From VRUE01 sp963805455 (GTDB lineage: Bacteria; Actinomycetota; Thermoleophilia; Solirubrobacterales; 70-9): a DNA stretch of 64,000 nucleotides. The position numbers and the translations under genes were made by a program. Below, in pieces: positions 1-9,774 of this stretch (position 1 is its first letter; every line of letters begins with the position of its first letter). Where the stretch lies: the NCBI GenBank assembly GCA_963805455.1, contig CAWDUJ010000003.1:1-64000 (forward strand). The letters are read 5' to 3'. Under the pieces are notes generated by a model that was not told where the DNA came from, ran no database searches, and saw nothing but the letters and a program-made list of their open reading frames with translations.

Positions 1-1897
1 GCGGGTCCGCCGCCGCCAGCTTCACCTTCTCGGGCACCGACACCGGCGGCTCGGGCGTCGCCTCCTTCCAGTGCCGGATCGACTCCAGCCAGGCGGCGGA
101 CTGGGGGAGCTGTAGCTCGCCGAAGAGCTATTCGGCTCTGGCCGACGGCAGCCACAAATTCGAAGTCCGCGCGATCGACCAGGCCGCGAACACCGACGCC
201 ACCCCGGCGAGCTTCACCTGGAGTATCGACACCACCGCGCCGACGACCGCGATCGAATCGAGCCCCCCGGCCCTAAGCGGGTCCGCCGCCGCCAGCTTCA
301 CCTTCTCGGGCACCGACACCGGCGGCTCGGGCGTCGCCTCCTTCCAGTGCCGGATCGACTCCAGCCAGGCGGCGGACTGGGGGAGCTGTAGCTCGCCGAA
401 GAGCTATTCGGCTCTGGCCGACGGCAGCCACAAATTCGAAGTCCGCGCGATCGACCAGGCCGCGAACACCGACGCCACCCCGGCGAGCTTCACCTGGAGT
501 ATCGACACCACCGCGCCGACGACCGCGATCGAATCGAGCCCCCCGGCCCTAAGCGGGTCCGCCGCCGCCAGCTTCACCTTCTCGGGCACCGACACCGGCG
601 GCTCGGGCGTCGCCTCCTTCCAGTGCCGGATCGACTCCAGCCAGGCGGCGGACTGGGGGAGCTGTAGCTCGCCGAAGAGCTATTCGGCTCTGGCCGACGG
701 CAGCCACAAATTCGAAGTCCGCGCGATCGACCAGGCCGCGAACACCGACGCCACCCCGGCGAGCTTCACCTGGAGTATCGACACCACCGCGCCGACGACC
801 GCGATCGAATCGAGCCCCCCGGCCCTAAGCGGGTCCGCCGCCGCCAGCTTCACCTTCTCGGGCACCGACACCGGCGGCTCGGGCGTCGCCTCCTTCCAGT
901 GCCGGATCGACTCCAGCCAGGCGGCGGACTGGGGGAGCTGTAGCTCGCCGAAGAGCTATTCGGCTCTGGCCGACGGCAGCCACAAATTCGAAGTCCGCGC
1001 GATCGACCAGGCCGCGAACACCGACGCCACCCCGGCGAGCTTCACCTGGAGTATCGACACCACCGCGCCGACGACCGCGATCGAATCGAGCCCCCCGGCC
1101 CTAAGCGGGTCCGCCGCCGCCAGCTTCACCTTCTCGGGCACCGACACCGGCGGCTCGGGCGTCGCCTCCTTCCAGTGCCGGATCGACTCCAGCCAGGCGG
1201 CGGACTGGGGGAGCTGTAGCTCGCCGAAGAGCTATTCGGCTCTGGCCGACGGCAGCCACAAATTCGAAGTCCGCGCGATCGACCAGGCCGCGAACACCGA
1301 CGCCACCCCGGCGAGCTTCACCTGGAGTATCGACACCACCGCGCCGACGACCGCGATCGAATCGAGCCCCCCGGCCCTAAGCGGGTCCGCCGCCGCCAGC
1401 TTCACCTTCTCGGGCACCGACACCGGCGGCTCGGGCGTCGCCTCCTTCCAGTGCCGGATCGACTCCAGCCAGGCGGCGGACTGGGGGAGCTGTAGCTCGC
1501 CGAAGAGCTATTCGGCTCTGGCCGACGGCAGCCACAAATTCGAAGTCCGCGCGATCGACCAGGCCGCGAACACCGACGCCACCCCGGCGAGCTTCACCTG
1601 GAGTATCGACACCACCGCGCCGACGACCGCGATCGAATCGAGCCCCCCGGCCCTAAGCGGTCCGCCGCCGCCAGCTTCACCTTCTCGGGCACCGACACCG
1701 GCGGCTCGGGCGTCGCCTCCTTCCAGTGCCGGATCGACTCCAGCCAGGCGGCGGACTGGGGGAGCTGTAGCTCGCCGAAGAGCTATTCGGCTCTGGCCGA
1801 CGGCAGCCACAAATTCGAAGTCCGCGCGATCGACCAGGCCGCGAACACCGACGCCACCCCGGCGAGCTTCACCTGGAGTATCGACACCACCGCGCCG
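1..1897 (+). repeat. 276-bp tandem repeat, about 6.9 copies, identical at the DNA level
   Basis: Units start at 1, 277, 553, 829, 1105, 1381 and 1657. The copies read as identical, apart from one missing G at about 1660 in the last copy, which then diverges after about 1897. Each unit is 92 codons long, so a change in copy number keeps the frame. Identity at synonymous sites implies very recent amplification or gene conversion. The window starts at a unit boundary, which is what a contig end inside an unresolved repeat would look like, so the true copy number may be larger. Confidence 0.97.
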
Positions 1898-4007
1898 GTC
1901 GTGACGATCGACTCCGGCCCCTCGGGCCTCACTAATGATTCGACCCCGACCTTCACCTTCAGCTCTGAGGCCGGGGCGGGCTTCGAATGCTCGATCGACA
2001 CCGGGACCCCCGCCTTCGGGACCTGCTCGGGCGCCAACTCCCACACGCCCTCCTCGCCGCTGACCGATGGCCCCTACACCTTCCGTGTGCGGGCAAGGGA
2101 CGCCGTGCTGAACGAGTCTGTCGCAACAGGGACCTTCGTCATCGACGCCACCGCTCCCGACGTGCCGAGTTTGACTGCAACCGAGCCCGACTCACCCGCG
2201 AACGAGAACAATCCGGTGGTGATCGGCTCGGGCCCCGCCGGCACCACCATCCACCTCTACACGGGAGCGGACTGCGACGGCGTCCCAGTCGCGACCGGTA
2301 CTGCGGCCGAACTTGAAGCCGGAATTGCGATCCATGTCAACGATGACACGGCGACGAATTTCCAGCGTCCGCCACCTCCTTGTCCGGCACTGTCTCGGAC
2401 TGTTCGGAAGCTCTCACCTACCTTGAGGACTCGACCTCTCCGACGACCGAGATAGTCGATGCTCCGCCGAGCCTGACTGGCACCGCAACCGCGGAATTCA
2501 CCTTCTCCGGGACCGACACCGGAGGTTCGGGCGTCGCCTCGTTCCAGTGCAGGCTCGACTCGACCGAGGCCGCGGACTGGGCGTCCTGCTCATCGCCAAA
2601 GAACTACTCCTCGCTCGCCGACGGAAGCCACAGCTTCGAAGTGCATACGACCGATCTGGCTGGGAATGTCGACGCAGCGCCGGCGAGCTTCACCTGGACG
2701 ATCGACACGAGCGCACCGGTCGTAACCATCGACTCCGGACCGACCGGGCTGACCAACGATGCGACGCCCACATTCACCTTCAGCTCCGAGCCCGGCGCCA
2801 GCTTCGAATGCTCGATCGACACGGGCACTCCCAGCTTCGGCCCCTGTTCAGGCATCGGAACCCACACCCCGGCGACACCGCTGTCGGACGGCTCGAAGAC
2901 GTTCCGCGTGAAGGTACGGGACGGAGCCCAGAACGAAGCCGTAGCGACGCAGGCGTTCCAGGTAGACACGGCAAGCCCTGCGGCACCCCACCTGGACGCC
3001 ACAGTCCCTGCGTCGCCTGCCAACGCCAACTCGCCGAAGATCCTTGGATCAGCGCCAGCCGGGAGCACGGTCCATCTCTACGGCAACAGCGGTTGCAACG
3101 GCACTCAATTGGCAGCCTTCTCGGCTGCCGAACTGGCAGCCGGGGTCATGGTGAGCGTTGCCGATGACTCATTCAGCACCTTCAGCGCAGTAGCCACCTC
3201 TCCAGCTGCCGTCACTTCACCCTGCTCAATTCCCTGAATTACACCGAGGACTCAACCGCACCCGAGACCCAGATCACCGCTAAGCCAGCGGTGCAGTCCG
3301 ATTCCAACATCGCAAGATTCAGCTTCACCGGCACCGACACGGGTGGCACCGGCATCTCCTCCTTCGAATGTAGTCTCGATTCGGCCCCATGGACAGTGTG
3401 CAGCTCGCCGGTCGACTACACCGGTCTTGTCGACGGAAAACACACCTTCGATGTCCGCGCCAAAGACGCCGCGGACAACCCGGACACCACACCGGCCCAT
3501 CATGACTGGGAAGTGGACACCAGCGGCCCACCAATCAAACCCAGTCCGCCCACGCCCCCAACACAGCCCACTCCACCGGCGACAGGCCAGGCGCAGTTCG
3601 TGCGAGTGGTCTCCAATACGAAGACAGGCAACACCTTCTTGCTCTTTGAGGTCACAGGGGCCGGTCGGTTCTCGACCCGAGCGGCGACGGTGACGGAAAT
3701 CACCCGCGGCAGCCACAAGAGCGAGGCTCACGCAGCGGCTCGAATCCGCGAGCTGAGACTTCGCCAGAAGGGCATCAGACCTGCGAGCACGAGCGTGGCC
3801 GAAGCAGGCGACGTGAAAGTTCCGCTCAAGCTGACTGCGACCGGAAAGAGACTCCTTCGTAACGACCATGAGTTGAAGGTCCGGATACACGTCAGCTTCG
3901 TCTCGTTGAACGGGTCGACGACGATCTGGAAGGTGAATGTGACGCTCAAAAAGCGCACGGCAAACACCGGCAAACCCCCCAAATTTGGCCCTAGGCGCGG
4001 AAGATGA
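1..4007 (+). pseudogene. Giant secreted Ig-like repeat surface protein, 3' part, frame broken three times
   Basis: The 5' end lies outside the window. The reading frame starting at base 3 encodes about seven 92-residue Ig-like modules (FTFSGTDTGGSGVASFQC ... SFTWSIDTTAP), each with a Cys pair. They are followed by two module types that alternate (TIDSGPSGLTND... and an FxGTDTGG type), a proline-rich spacer near 3535-3590 and a basic beta-rich C-terminal domain (VPLKLTATGKRLL...VTLKKR) that ends at the TGA at 4005. Homology between modules shows three one-base losses: near 1660 (GGG to GG), near 2362, and near 3234 (CCCC to CCC). Restoring them gives one continuous protein. Such proteins are normally secreted adhesin or wall-associated proteins; that role is inferred. 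The breaks may be real decay or base-calling errors, so pseudogene status is provisional. Confidence 0.75.
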
Positions 4008-4032
4008 TGGACTCGACATTCGTTCTATCCAT

Positions 4033-4731
4033 ATGAAAGCCGAGACCGAACGGCCGTTCGAGCTATCGATCTTGCCCGCGAGCCTATTGGCCGTGGTGGT
4101 TTGCGCTCCGGACGTCGACTCCCACAGCCGAATCGCGCATTCCCTCGCTGAGCAGAAATTGCCGATCCGCGACAGCGTCAACGAGTCGGCCGATATCACT
4201 GCTCTCGAATTCGATACGGCGACGATCATCGTCCTCGTCTGCGACGTCGACAAACCACGCGAGATGGCGGCGCTCCGTCGTCTCCGCCGAGACGCGCCCG
4301 ACCCTGCGATCGTCGTGATCTCACCACCGACCACCGGGACAGGCGTACGCCGTGTCCTCGATGCCGGCGCCGTTGCCCTCGTTTTCGAGCCAGAGTTGGA
4401 GCGCACACTGGCCACGACGGTGCGAGCGGTCTCGATCGGCCAGTCCGCAGTTCCTCGCGAGTTTCTCGCAAGCGTCGAGCGTCCAGTCCTATCGCACCGC
4501 GAGAACGAGGTACTGGCTCTGGTCCGTAAAGGGCTCACGAACGGTGAGATCGCCAAGCAGCTGTTTCTCGCCGAGAGCACTGTCAAGAGTCACCTCTCCT
4601 CCATCTTCACGAAGTTCGGGGTCCGCTCTCGCAAGGAGGTCGCTGCGGCCTTCGCCGACGGTGATCCCGGCCTTGGGGAGGCGGTGGCGTTCGCCACAAA
4701 CGGTGAGCCACCGGAACGGGCGACGGCATGA
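4033..4731 (+). CDS. NarL/FixJ-type response regulator with LuxR DNA-binding domain
   Basis: A 232-residue protein starting at the ATG at 4033. The N-terminal half resembles a receiver domain: an acidic pair in the CAPDVD stretch and a possible phosphoacceptor in LVCDVDKP. Sequence similarity to receivers is weak there, so phosphorylation is uncertain. The C-terminal half is a clear LuxR helix-turn-helix (LSHRENEVLALVRKGLTNGE, IAKQLFLAESTVKSHLSSIF). It probably acts as a transcription factor for the sugar genes that follow. Its stop overlaps the next start as ATGA, indicating translational coupling. No sensor kinase is adjacent. Confidence 0.85.
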   Translation: MKAETERPFELSILPASLLAVVVCAPDVDSHSRIAHSLAEQKLPIRDSVNESADITALEFDTATIIVLVCDVDKPREMAALRRLRRDAPDPAIVVISPPTTGTGVRRVLDAGAVALVFEPELERTLATTVRAVSIGQSAVPREFLASVERPVLSHRENEVLALVRKGLTNGEIAKQLFLAESTVKSHLSSIFTKFGVRSRKEVAAAFADGDPGLGEAVAFATNGEPPERATA

Positions 4732-5897
4732 GCGGAGGCACGCAGGGAGCTGTCATGGCGCAAAGCGCCAACGGCCATGCGGTCGCCGCCGTGCCGTTCA
4801 CCCGTCTCGACAATGCCGACCCGGAGCTCCATGCCGAGTTGCTTGAGGTGGTCGCGGACGTGAGCGCTCGTGCCGCCTTCACTCTAGGTTCGGAGGTGGA
4901 AGAGTTCGAGCGAGCCTTCGCTGAGTGGTGCGGTTCCGACCAAGCGGTCGGTGTTTCTTCCGGCACCGCTGCATTGGAGCTGGCGCTGCGCGGGCTCGGC
5001 GTTGGTCGGGGCGATGAGGTGATCGTGCCGACGAACAGTTTCATCGCCACCGCCGAGGCCGTAAGCGCCGTCGGAGCAACTCCATGCTTGGTGGACGTGG
5101 ACGAGGAGACGGCTTTGCTCACATCTGAGATCGTCGAAGCCGCAGTGACCCCCCGAACCCGCTGTGTGATCCCTGTCCACCTCTACGGCCGCACGGTCAC
5201 CATGGATCCCCTCTTGAAGTTCTGCCGAGACCGGGGAATCCTCGTCGTCGAGGATGCCTGCCAGGCGCACGGCTCACTGTCCAGGGGGCGGCCGGCCGGC
5301 TCGCGCGGGGACGCGGGCTGCTTCAGCTTCTACCCGACCAAGAACCTCGGGGCCTGGGGAGACGGTGGAGCAGTGGTGACAGCCGACCCGAAGCTCGCCG
5401 ACAGGGTGCGCAAACTACGTTCCCACGGAGAGTTGACCCGCCACTATCACGAGATGCCGGCGACGACTGATCGCCTCGATGCTTTGCAGGCAGCCATCCT
5501 CAGGGTCAAGCTGGGCCGCCTAGACGGGGCAAATCGTGCCCGACGCAGAGCAGGTGCAGCACTTTGCGACGCCCTGGTCGACACGGCCGTCACCCCCCCG
5601 GCGCCAACAGCTCGGGACGGCGACCACGTGTTCCACCTCTTCGTCGTCCGCACACCCGTCCGGCACGCCCTCCGCGACCATCTCAAGGATTCTGGGATCG
5701 CCCACGCGATCCATTACCCGCGACCGATCCACCTCCAGCCCGCTTACGCGAGCCTGGGTCTTGGCGCAGGGAGCCTGCCAGTGGCCGAACGGCTCGCGGG
5801 GGAAAGCTGCTCGCTGCCGATGTTCCCGACAATCAGCGAGCAGGAGATCGATCGAATCGCGACCGTGGTCGCAGAGTTCGATGCCGACGGCGACTGA
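4728..5897 (+). CDS. DegT/DnrJ/EryC1 family PLP-dependent sugar aminotransferase
   Basis: A 389-residue protein of normal family length. It has the fold type I features of nucleotide-sugar aminotransferases: GVSSGTAALELALRGLGVG, the cofactor-binding VEDACQAHGS, and the Schiff-base lysine in FYPTKNLGAWGDGG. The enzyme would transfer an amino group, usually from glutamate, to a keto sugar nucleotide. The downstream left-handed beta-helix acyltransferase suggests the product is then N-acylated, as in dTDP-3-amino-dideoxysugar or UDP-diNAc pathways. The substrate cannot be read from sequence. The ATG at 4728 overlaps the regulator stop; ATG 4755 is an alternative start. Confidence 0.9.
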   Translation: MSGGTQGAVMAQSANGHAVAAVPFTRLDNADPELHAELLEVVADVSARAAFTLGSEVEEFERAFAEWCGSDQAVGVSSGTAALELALRGLGVGRGDEVIVPTNSFIATAEAVSAVGATPCLVDVDEETALLTSEIVEAAVTPRTRCVIPVHLYGRTVTMDPLLKFCRDRGILVVEDACQAHGSLSRGRPAGSRGDAGCFSFYPTKNLGAWGDGGAVVTADPKLADRVRKLRSHGELTRHYHEMPATTDRLDALQAAILRVKLGRLDGANRARRRAGAALCDALVDTAVTPPAPTARDGDHVFHLFVVRTPVRHALRDHLKDSGIAHAIHYPRPIHLQPAYASLGLGAGSLPVAERLAGESCSLPMFPTISEQEIDRIATVVAEFDADGD

Positions 5898-6404
5898 GAC
5901 GCCGGCCAACGAGGCCCCGCACAGGCTGATCGACGAGGTCGAGTTCGGCGATGACGTCATCGTCCACTCGTTCACCAACCTCTACGGATGCCGGATCGGA
6001 GACCGGTCCCGGATCGGGACCTTCGTCGAGGTCCAGCGCGGTGTCGAGATCGGCGAAGCCTGCAAGATCCAGAGTCACACCTTCATCTGCGACGGGGTCA
6101 CGATCGGGGACGAGGTTTTCATCGGCCACGGCGTCATGTTTGTCAACGACAAACGACCCGAGCCACCGCCGACAGCGGTGAGCTTCAGACCGAGGCCGAC
6201 TGGGAGATGCTCCGGACCGTCGTCGAGGATCGTGCCTCGATCGGCACCGGGGCGACGATCCTCGGCGGGGTCAAGATCGGGCGCGGCGCCACGGTCGGCG
6301 CCGGTTCCGTCGTCACCAAAGATGTGGCAGCGGGAGAGACCGTCGTCGGCAATCCGGCTACGCGACTACCCGCCGAAAACCTGACCGTCAGGCAACCACG
6401 GTGA
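5881..6404 (+). pseudogene. Left-handed beta-helix sugar N-acyltransferase, one-base frame break
   Basis: Hexapeptide-repeat acyltransferase of the WbbJ/WbpD type. The first frame runs from the ATG at 5881 through GDRSRIGTFVEVQRGVEIGE to FVNDKRP. The second frame continues RATADSGELQTEADWE to GAGSVVTKDVAAGETVVGNP and the TGA at 6402. Adding one C in the CCC run at 6157-6159 joins the halves into one protein of about 174 residues with the conserved NDK-RP and V-GNPA motifs. The start overlaps the aminotransferase end by 17 bp, so the two probably act in sequence on an amino sugar. A sequencing slip is at least as likely as true inactivation. Confidence 0.8.
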
Positions 6405-7351
6405 GGGCGCCCGGGTCGATCGCCAGTGAGACCTCGGCACGCTCGCCGATGTAGTCGCCGTCGACCTGGACCGGGAACGGGCGGACGCTGCCGTCCCTGA
6501 GGATCGAGGTCGAGCGCACCACGGCCTCGGTGACGTCTTCGAAGTGGACGATCTGCCGGTGGCGGGCGCCCGGGCGCTTCTCGCTGAACAGCCGCGGGAT
6601 CAGGGTCGGCATGTCGCGCTGGGCGGCCCGCTTCAGAACTCCCAGCGAGAGGGTGCCGTCGTCGATCTCGACCCCCTCGCAGACCCGAATCGGCCTGCTC
6701 GCGAAGTAGGTGAACGGGTCGGAGTTCTGGGCGAGGGCGGTGACCCCCTCGATCGTCTGCCCCGCGACCTCGACCTCGACGTGGACCGGGTTGAGGAGAA
6801 AGCCGCGGTAGAAGGCCGAGAGCGCGGCCCAGGTGTAGTAGTAGGGCCCGGCCCGCGACTTCATCTTCGGATGGGCGTCGACGCGCTTGACGACGGTGGC
6901 GTCGATTCCCACCCCGCAGGCGAAGACGAAGTGGCGATCGTCGACGACGCCGAGGTCGATCTTGCGCGGCGCCCACTCGTCGGCCAGCGCGAGCAGGTGC
7001 TCGGTCGCGTCGACGACGTCGTTGGGGATCCCGAGCGTGCGACAGACGACGTTGGTCGAGCCGCCCGGGCAGGACCGAGACCGGGATGTCGGTGCCGGCG
7101 AGGCCGTTGGCGACCTCGTTCAGGGTCCCGTCGCCGCCGAAGGCGACGACGATGTCGTAGCCGTGGTCGCGGACCTCGCGCCCGATCTCGGTCGCGTGGT
7201 TCTGCGCCTCGGTCGCGACGGTCTCGACCTCGTACCTCCCCTGGAGCGCGTAGACGACGAGGTTCTTGAGCCGGTTGGAGACCGTCGTCGCGTACGGGTT
7301 GACGATGATCAGCATCCGCTTCTTCGCCGAGCGCCTACCCGGTCGCCTCAT
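6388..7351 (-). pseudogene. Diacylglycerol/lipid kinase family protein, one frame break
   Basis: The N-terminal frame carries the lipid-kinase catalytic signature (IIVNPYATT, VVAFGGDGTLNEVANGLAGT). At VSVLPG near 7061-7070 the frame changes. The other frame then continues GSTNVVCRTLGIPND, GVGIDATVVKRVDAHP and the C-terminal beta domain ending GALTVVA at 6388. One extra base, or two missing, at the GC-rich CCCGGGC would explain the break. The family phosphorylates diacylglycerol or related lipids using ATP. The start is ATG 7351 (overlapping the upstream hydrolase) or ATG 7315, directly before the beta strand. The 3' end overlaps the convergent acyltransferase by 17 bp. Confidence 0.8.
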
Positions 7352-8339
7352 ACCTGATCACCTCTCCGTCGTCGTCTTCGCGGACCCGGCCTTCGTTGAC
7401 GAGGATGTCGGCGTGGCCGATCACCTCGGAGAGTGTGAGGAAGGCCTGGGTGACGGCGACGTTGCCCCAGATCGCCTGCGCGATCTCGTAGCCGCTGCGC
7501 GGGCGCTCGACGATCAGCCCGTGGATCTTCTCCTTGCGGCGATCGTGTTTGGCGAGGCGCTCGTCGATCAGGGCGACGTGGTCGGTGATCGGCTCGCCGT
7601 GCCCGGAGAGGACGAAGTCGGCCGGCATCTCCCGCGTCTTCTTCAACGACTCGATGTAGGTGACGAGGGCCTGCACGCGACGGTCGGAGCCGTCGAGGGG
7701 GCGGGCGATGAGGGGGTTGGAGGAGATGTGGCCGATCAGGTGGTCGGCGGCGATCAGGATTCGGCGCTCCTCGTCCCAGAAGACGGTGTCGGATGGGCTG
7801 TGACCAGGCCGGTGCAGCACCTCGAGCCTGCGGTCGCGGAACTCGATCACCCCGCCGTCGTCGAGGGGGCGGGTCACCTCGGCGTGCGCCCCCCAGCCGC
7901 GGAAGCTGCGGGAGACGCTCTGCAGGGCGTGGGCCACCTCGACCGGGATGCCGTTGCGGAGCATCAGGTCGACCGCGAACTGGTCCTCGAGTTCGGCGTC
8001 CTCGTCGAAGTTCGCGAGCCGCTCGGCGGCGAGGCCGATCGCCGCGACCTCGGCGCCCGAGTGCTCGACGATGATCTCGACCAGCCCGAGGTGGTCGATG
8101 TGCTGGTGCGTGAGGATCACCAGCTCGAGTTCGTCGATCGAGTGGTCGCGGTCGGCGAGCTGACGCTGGAGCTCGTCGAGCGCCTTGCCCGAGTTGGGGC
8201 CGGTGTCGACGAGGGTCAGCGGCCCGTCCTCGAGCAGATAGCAGTTGACGCGGCCGACCGCGAATGGGGTCGGGATCGGGAGGCGGTGGATTCCGGCAAG
8301 AGCCGCCTGCTCGAGCGCCTCCTGCGGTGTCTCGGTCAT
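7335..8339 (-). CDS. MBL-fold metallo-hydrolase with C-terminal winged helix (LACTB2-like)
   Basis: A 334-residue protein. The metallo-beta-lactamase motif is LTHQHIDHLG, with further metal ligands in HRPGHSPSD and ADHLIG and in LSGHGEP. About 90 C-terminal residues (KIHGLIVERPRSGYEIAQAI...) form a winged-helix-like tail, as in LACTB2 and related RNA or thioester hydrolases. The substrate is unknown. The ATG at 8339 overlaps the stop of a 23-codon mini-ORF lying between this gene and the phosphohexomutase. Its 3' end overlaps the lipid kinase start, so these minus-strand genes look co-transcribed. Confidence 0.88.
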   Translation of the reverse strand: MTETPQEALEQAALAGIHRLPIPTPFAVGRVNCYLLEDGPLTLVDTGPNSGKALDELQRQLADRDHSIDELELVILTHQHIDHLGLVEIIVEHSGAEVAAIGLAAERLANFDEDAELEDQFAVDLMLRNGIPVEVAHALQSVSRSFRGWGAHAEVTRPLDDGGVIEFRDRRLEVLHRPGHSPSDTVFWDEERRILIAADHLIGHISSNPLIARPLDGSDRRVQALVTYIESLKKTREMPADFVLSGHGEPITDHVALIDERLAKHDRRKEKIHGLIVERPRSGYEIAQAIWGNVAVTQAFLTLSEVIGHADILVNEGRVREDDDGEVIRYEATG

Positions 8340-8407
8340 GACCAGGTTTCGCGCTTCGCTCGCGGCGCACAGAACCAGATATGCATGCTTGCTCGCTCCG
8401 CGCTCAT
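8336..8407 (-). CDS. Mini-ORF, MSAERAS family, wedged between PMM and MBL genes
   Basis: A 23-codon ORF. Its ATG overlaps the upstream mutase stop as ATGA, and its TGA overlaps the hydrolase ATG as ATGA. The peptide begins MSAERASMHIWF and continues CAPRAKRETWS. At the DNA level two similar direct segments (GCGGAGCGAGC and GCGAGCGAAGCGCG) flank a CATATCTGGTTCT core. Codon-aligned relatives occur at 38529, 43294 and 62198. It is either a translated leader peptide that couples neighbouring genes or a short mobile-type repeat that happens to stay open. No Shine-Dalgarno sequence is obvious within it. Confidence 0.5.
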   Translation of the reverse strand: MSAERASMHIWFCAPRAKRETWS

Positions 8408-9774
8408 GCCCGGATCAGGCCGAGGAGCTCGTCGCGCTTGGCCTCCATGTCCTCCGGCGAGACCAACGACTCGACCGTGAGGCGGAGGAGGGGCTCGGTG
8501 TTCGAGGGGCGGACGTTGAAGTGCCAGTCGGGGTAGTCGATCGAGATCCCGTCGAGGCGGCTCTGCTCGCCGTCGGCGTAGCGCTCCGCGATCTCCTCCA
8601 TCTTCGCGTCCTGGTCTGAGACCTCGGAGTTGATCTCGCCGGAGATGAAATAGCGCGCGCGGAAGTCGGCCATCAGCTCGGCAAGGGTGCGACCGTCGAC
8701 CGAGATCAGCTCCAGCATCAGGAGGGCCGGAATCGTCCCCGAGTCCGCGCACCAGAAGTCGTGGAAGTAGTAGTGCCCGGACACCTCGCCGCCGAAGACT
8801 GCGTCCTCGTCGCGCATCTTGCGCTTGAAGAAGGCGTGGCCGACGCGGGAGAGGTCCGAGCGGCCGCCGTCGGCGGCGACGAGGTCGCGGACCGCCCGGC
8901 TCGAGCGCGGGTCGTAGAGGATCAGGGCGCCGGGGTGTGTCTTGAGGATGGAGCGGGCGAGCAGCGCGCAGACGAAGTCGCCGTCGCAGAAGTTGCCGTC
9001 GGCGTCGATGAAGAAGCAGCGATCGGCATCGCCGTCCCAGGCGATGCCGAGGTCGGCGCCGCTCTCCTGCACCTGGGCGACGATCTGGCGCCGGTTCACC
9101 TCGAGGAGCGGGTTCGGCCCCTCGTCGGGGAACTCGCCGTCGGGCTCGAAGTGCATCACCTCGAGGTCGAGGCCCGTCTGCTCGAGGATCGGCCTGACCA
9201 TCGGTCCCGCCATCCCGTTGCTGCCATCGACGACGACCTTCATCGGCTTCACCCGCTCGAGGTCGACGAAGGAGACGGCCTTGGCGCGGTAGTCGTCCCA
9301 GATGTCGACCTCCTCGAACGACCCGCCGCCCAGACCGTGCCCGAGCCCCGCCTCGATCTCACGCCGGACCTCGTCGATCCCGGCTTCACCGGAGAGCGCC
9401 AGGGCACCCTCGCGCAACAGCTTGACGCCGGTGTAGCCCTTCGGGTTGTGCGACGGCGTGACCATCGCCCCGCCGTCGAGCTCCCGCGACCCGACCAGGT
9501 GGTAGAGCATCTCGGTCGCGACCATCCCGGCGTCGAGGACGGTCGCCCCCTCGATGATCATCCCGTCGCGAACCTCGGCCGCCATCGACTGCGCATTCGG
9601 TCGCATGTCGCGACCGAGCCCGACGCGCAGCTCGGAGGCCGGCTTTTCCCGGAGGCGGGATAGGACGCGGATGAAGGCGCGCCCGATCGCGAGCGCGGTC
9701 GTCTCGTCCATCTCGGTCCCGTAGACGCCGCGGATGTCGTAGGCCTTGAATATCTGTGGCGGCGCCAGGGTCAA
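8404..9774 (-). CDS. manB: Phosphomannomutase/phosphoglucomutase
   Basis: A 456-residue alpha-D-phosphohexomutase of full length. It has the N-terminal FKAYDIRGVYG motif, the phosphoserine loop MVTPSHNPKGYTG, the metal-binding DGDADRCFF, the sugar-binding GGEVSGHYYFHDF and the C-terminal phosphate loop VRPSNTEPLLRLTVES. It interconverts hexose 1- and 6-phosphates for cell-wall or glycan precursors. Its start is four bases from the HIT gene stop, so the two are coupled. Mannose versus glucose preference cannot be decided from these motifs. Confidence 0.93.
   Translation of the reverse strand: MTLAPPQIFKAYDIRGVYGTEMDETTALAIGRAFIRVLSRLREKPASELRVGLGRDMRPNAQSMAAEVRDGMIIEGATVLDAGMVATEMLYHLVGSRELDGGAMVTPSHNPKGYTGVKLLREGALALSGEAGIDEVRREIEAGLGHGLGGGSFEEVDIWDDYRAKAVSFVDLERVKPMKVVVDGSNGMAGPMVRPILEQTGLDLEVMHFEPDGEFPDEGPNPLLEVNRRQIVAQVQESGADLGIAWDGDADRCFFIDADGNFCDGDFVCALLARSILKTHPGALILYDPRSSRAVRDLVAADGGRSDLSRVGHAFFKRKMRDEDAVFGGEVSGHYYFHDFWCADSGTIPALLMLELISVDGRTLAELMADFRARYFISGEINSEVSDQDAKMEEIAERYADGEQSRLDGISIDYPDWHFNVRPSNTEPLLRLTVESLVSPEDMEAKRDELLGLIRA

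Noticed and set aside
1..1897. CRISPR or satellite array
   Set aside because: The units are 276 bp, contiguous, without spacers, and encode a protein module.
128..2046. Repeated minus-strand 63-codon ORFs within the tandem repeat
   Set aside because: They are antisense shadows created by the repeat. The plus frame encodes coherent Ig-like modules with conserved Cys and aromatic residues, and the minus frame has no domain features.
7335..8339. Classifying the metallo-hydrolase as an antibiotic beta-lactamase
   Set aside because: The fold is shared by many hydrolases; the winged-helix tail and metal ligands fit the LACTB2-like group, and there is no signal peptide.
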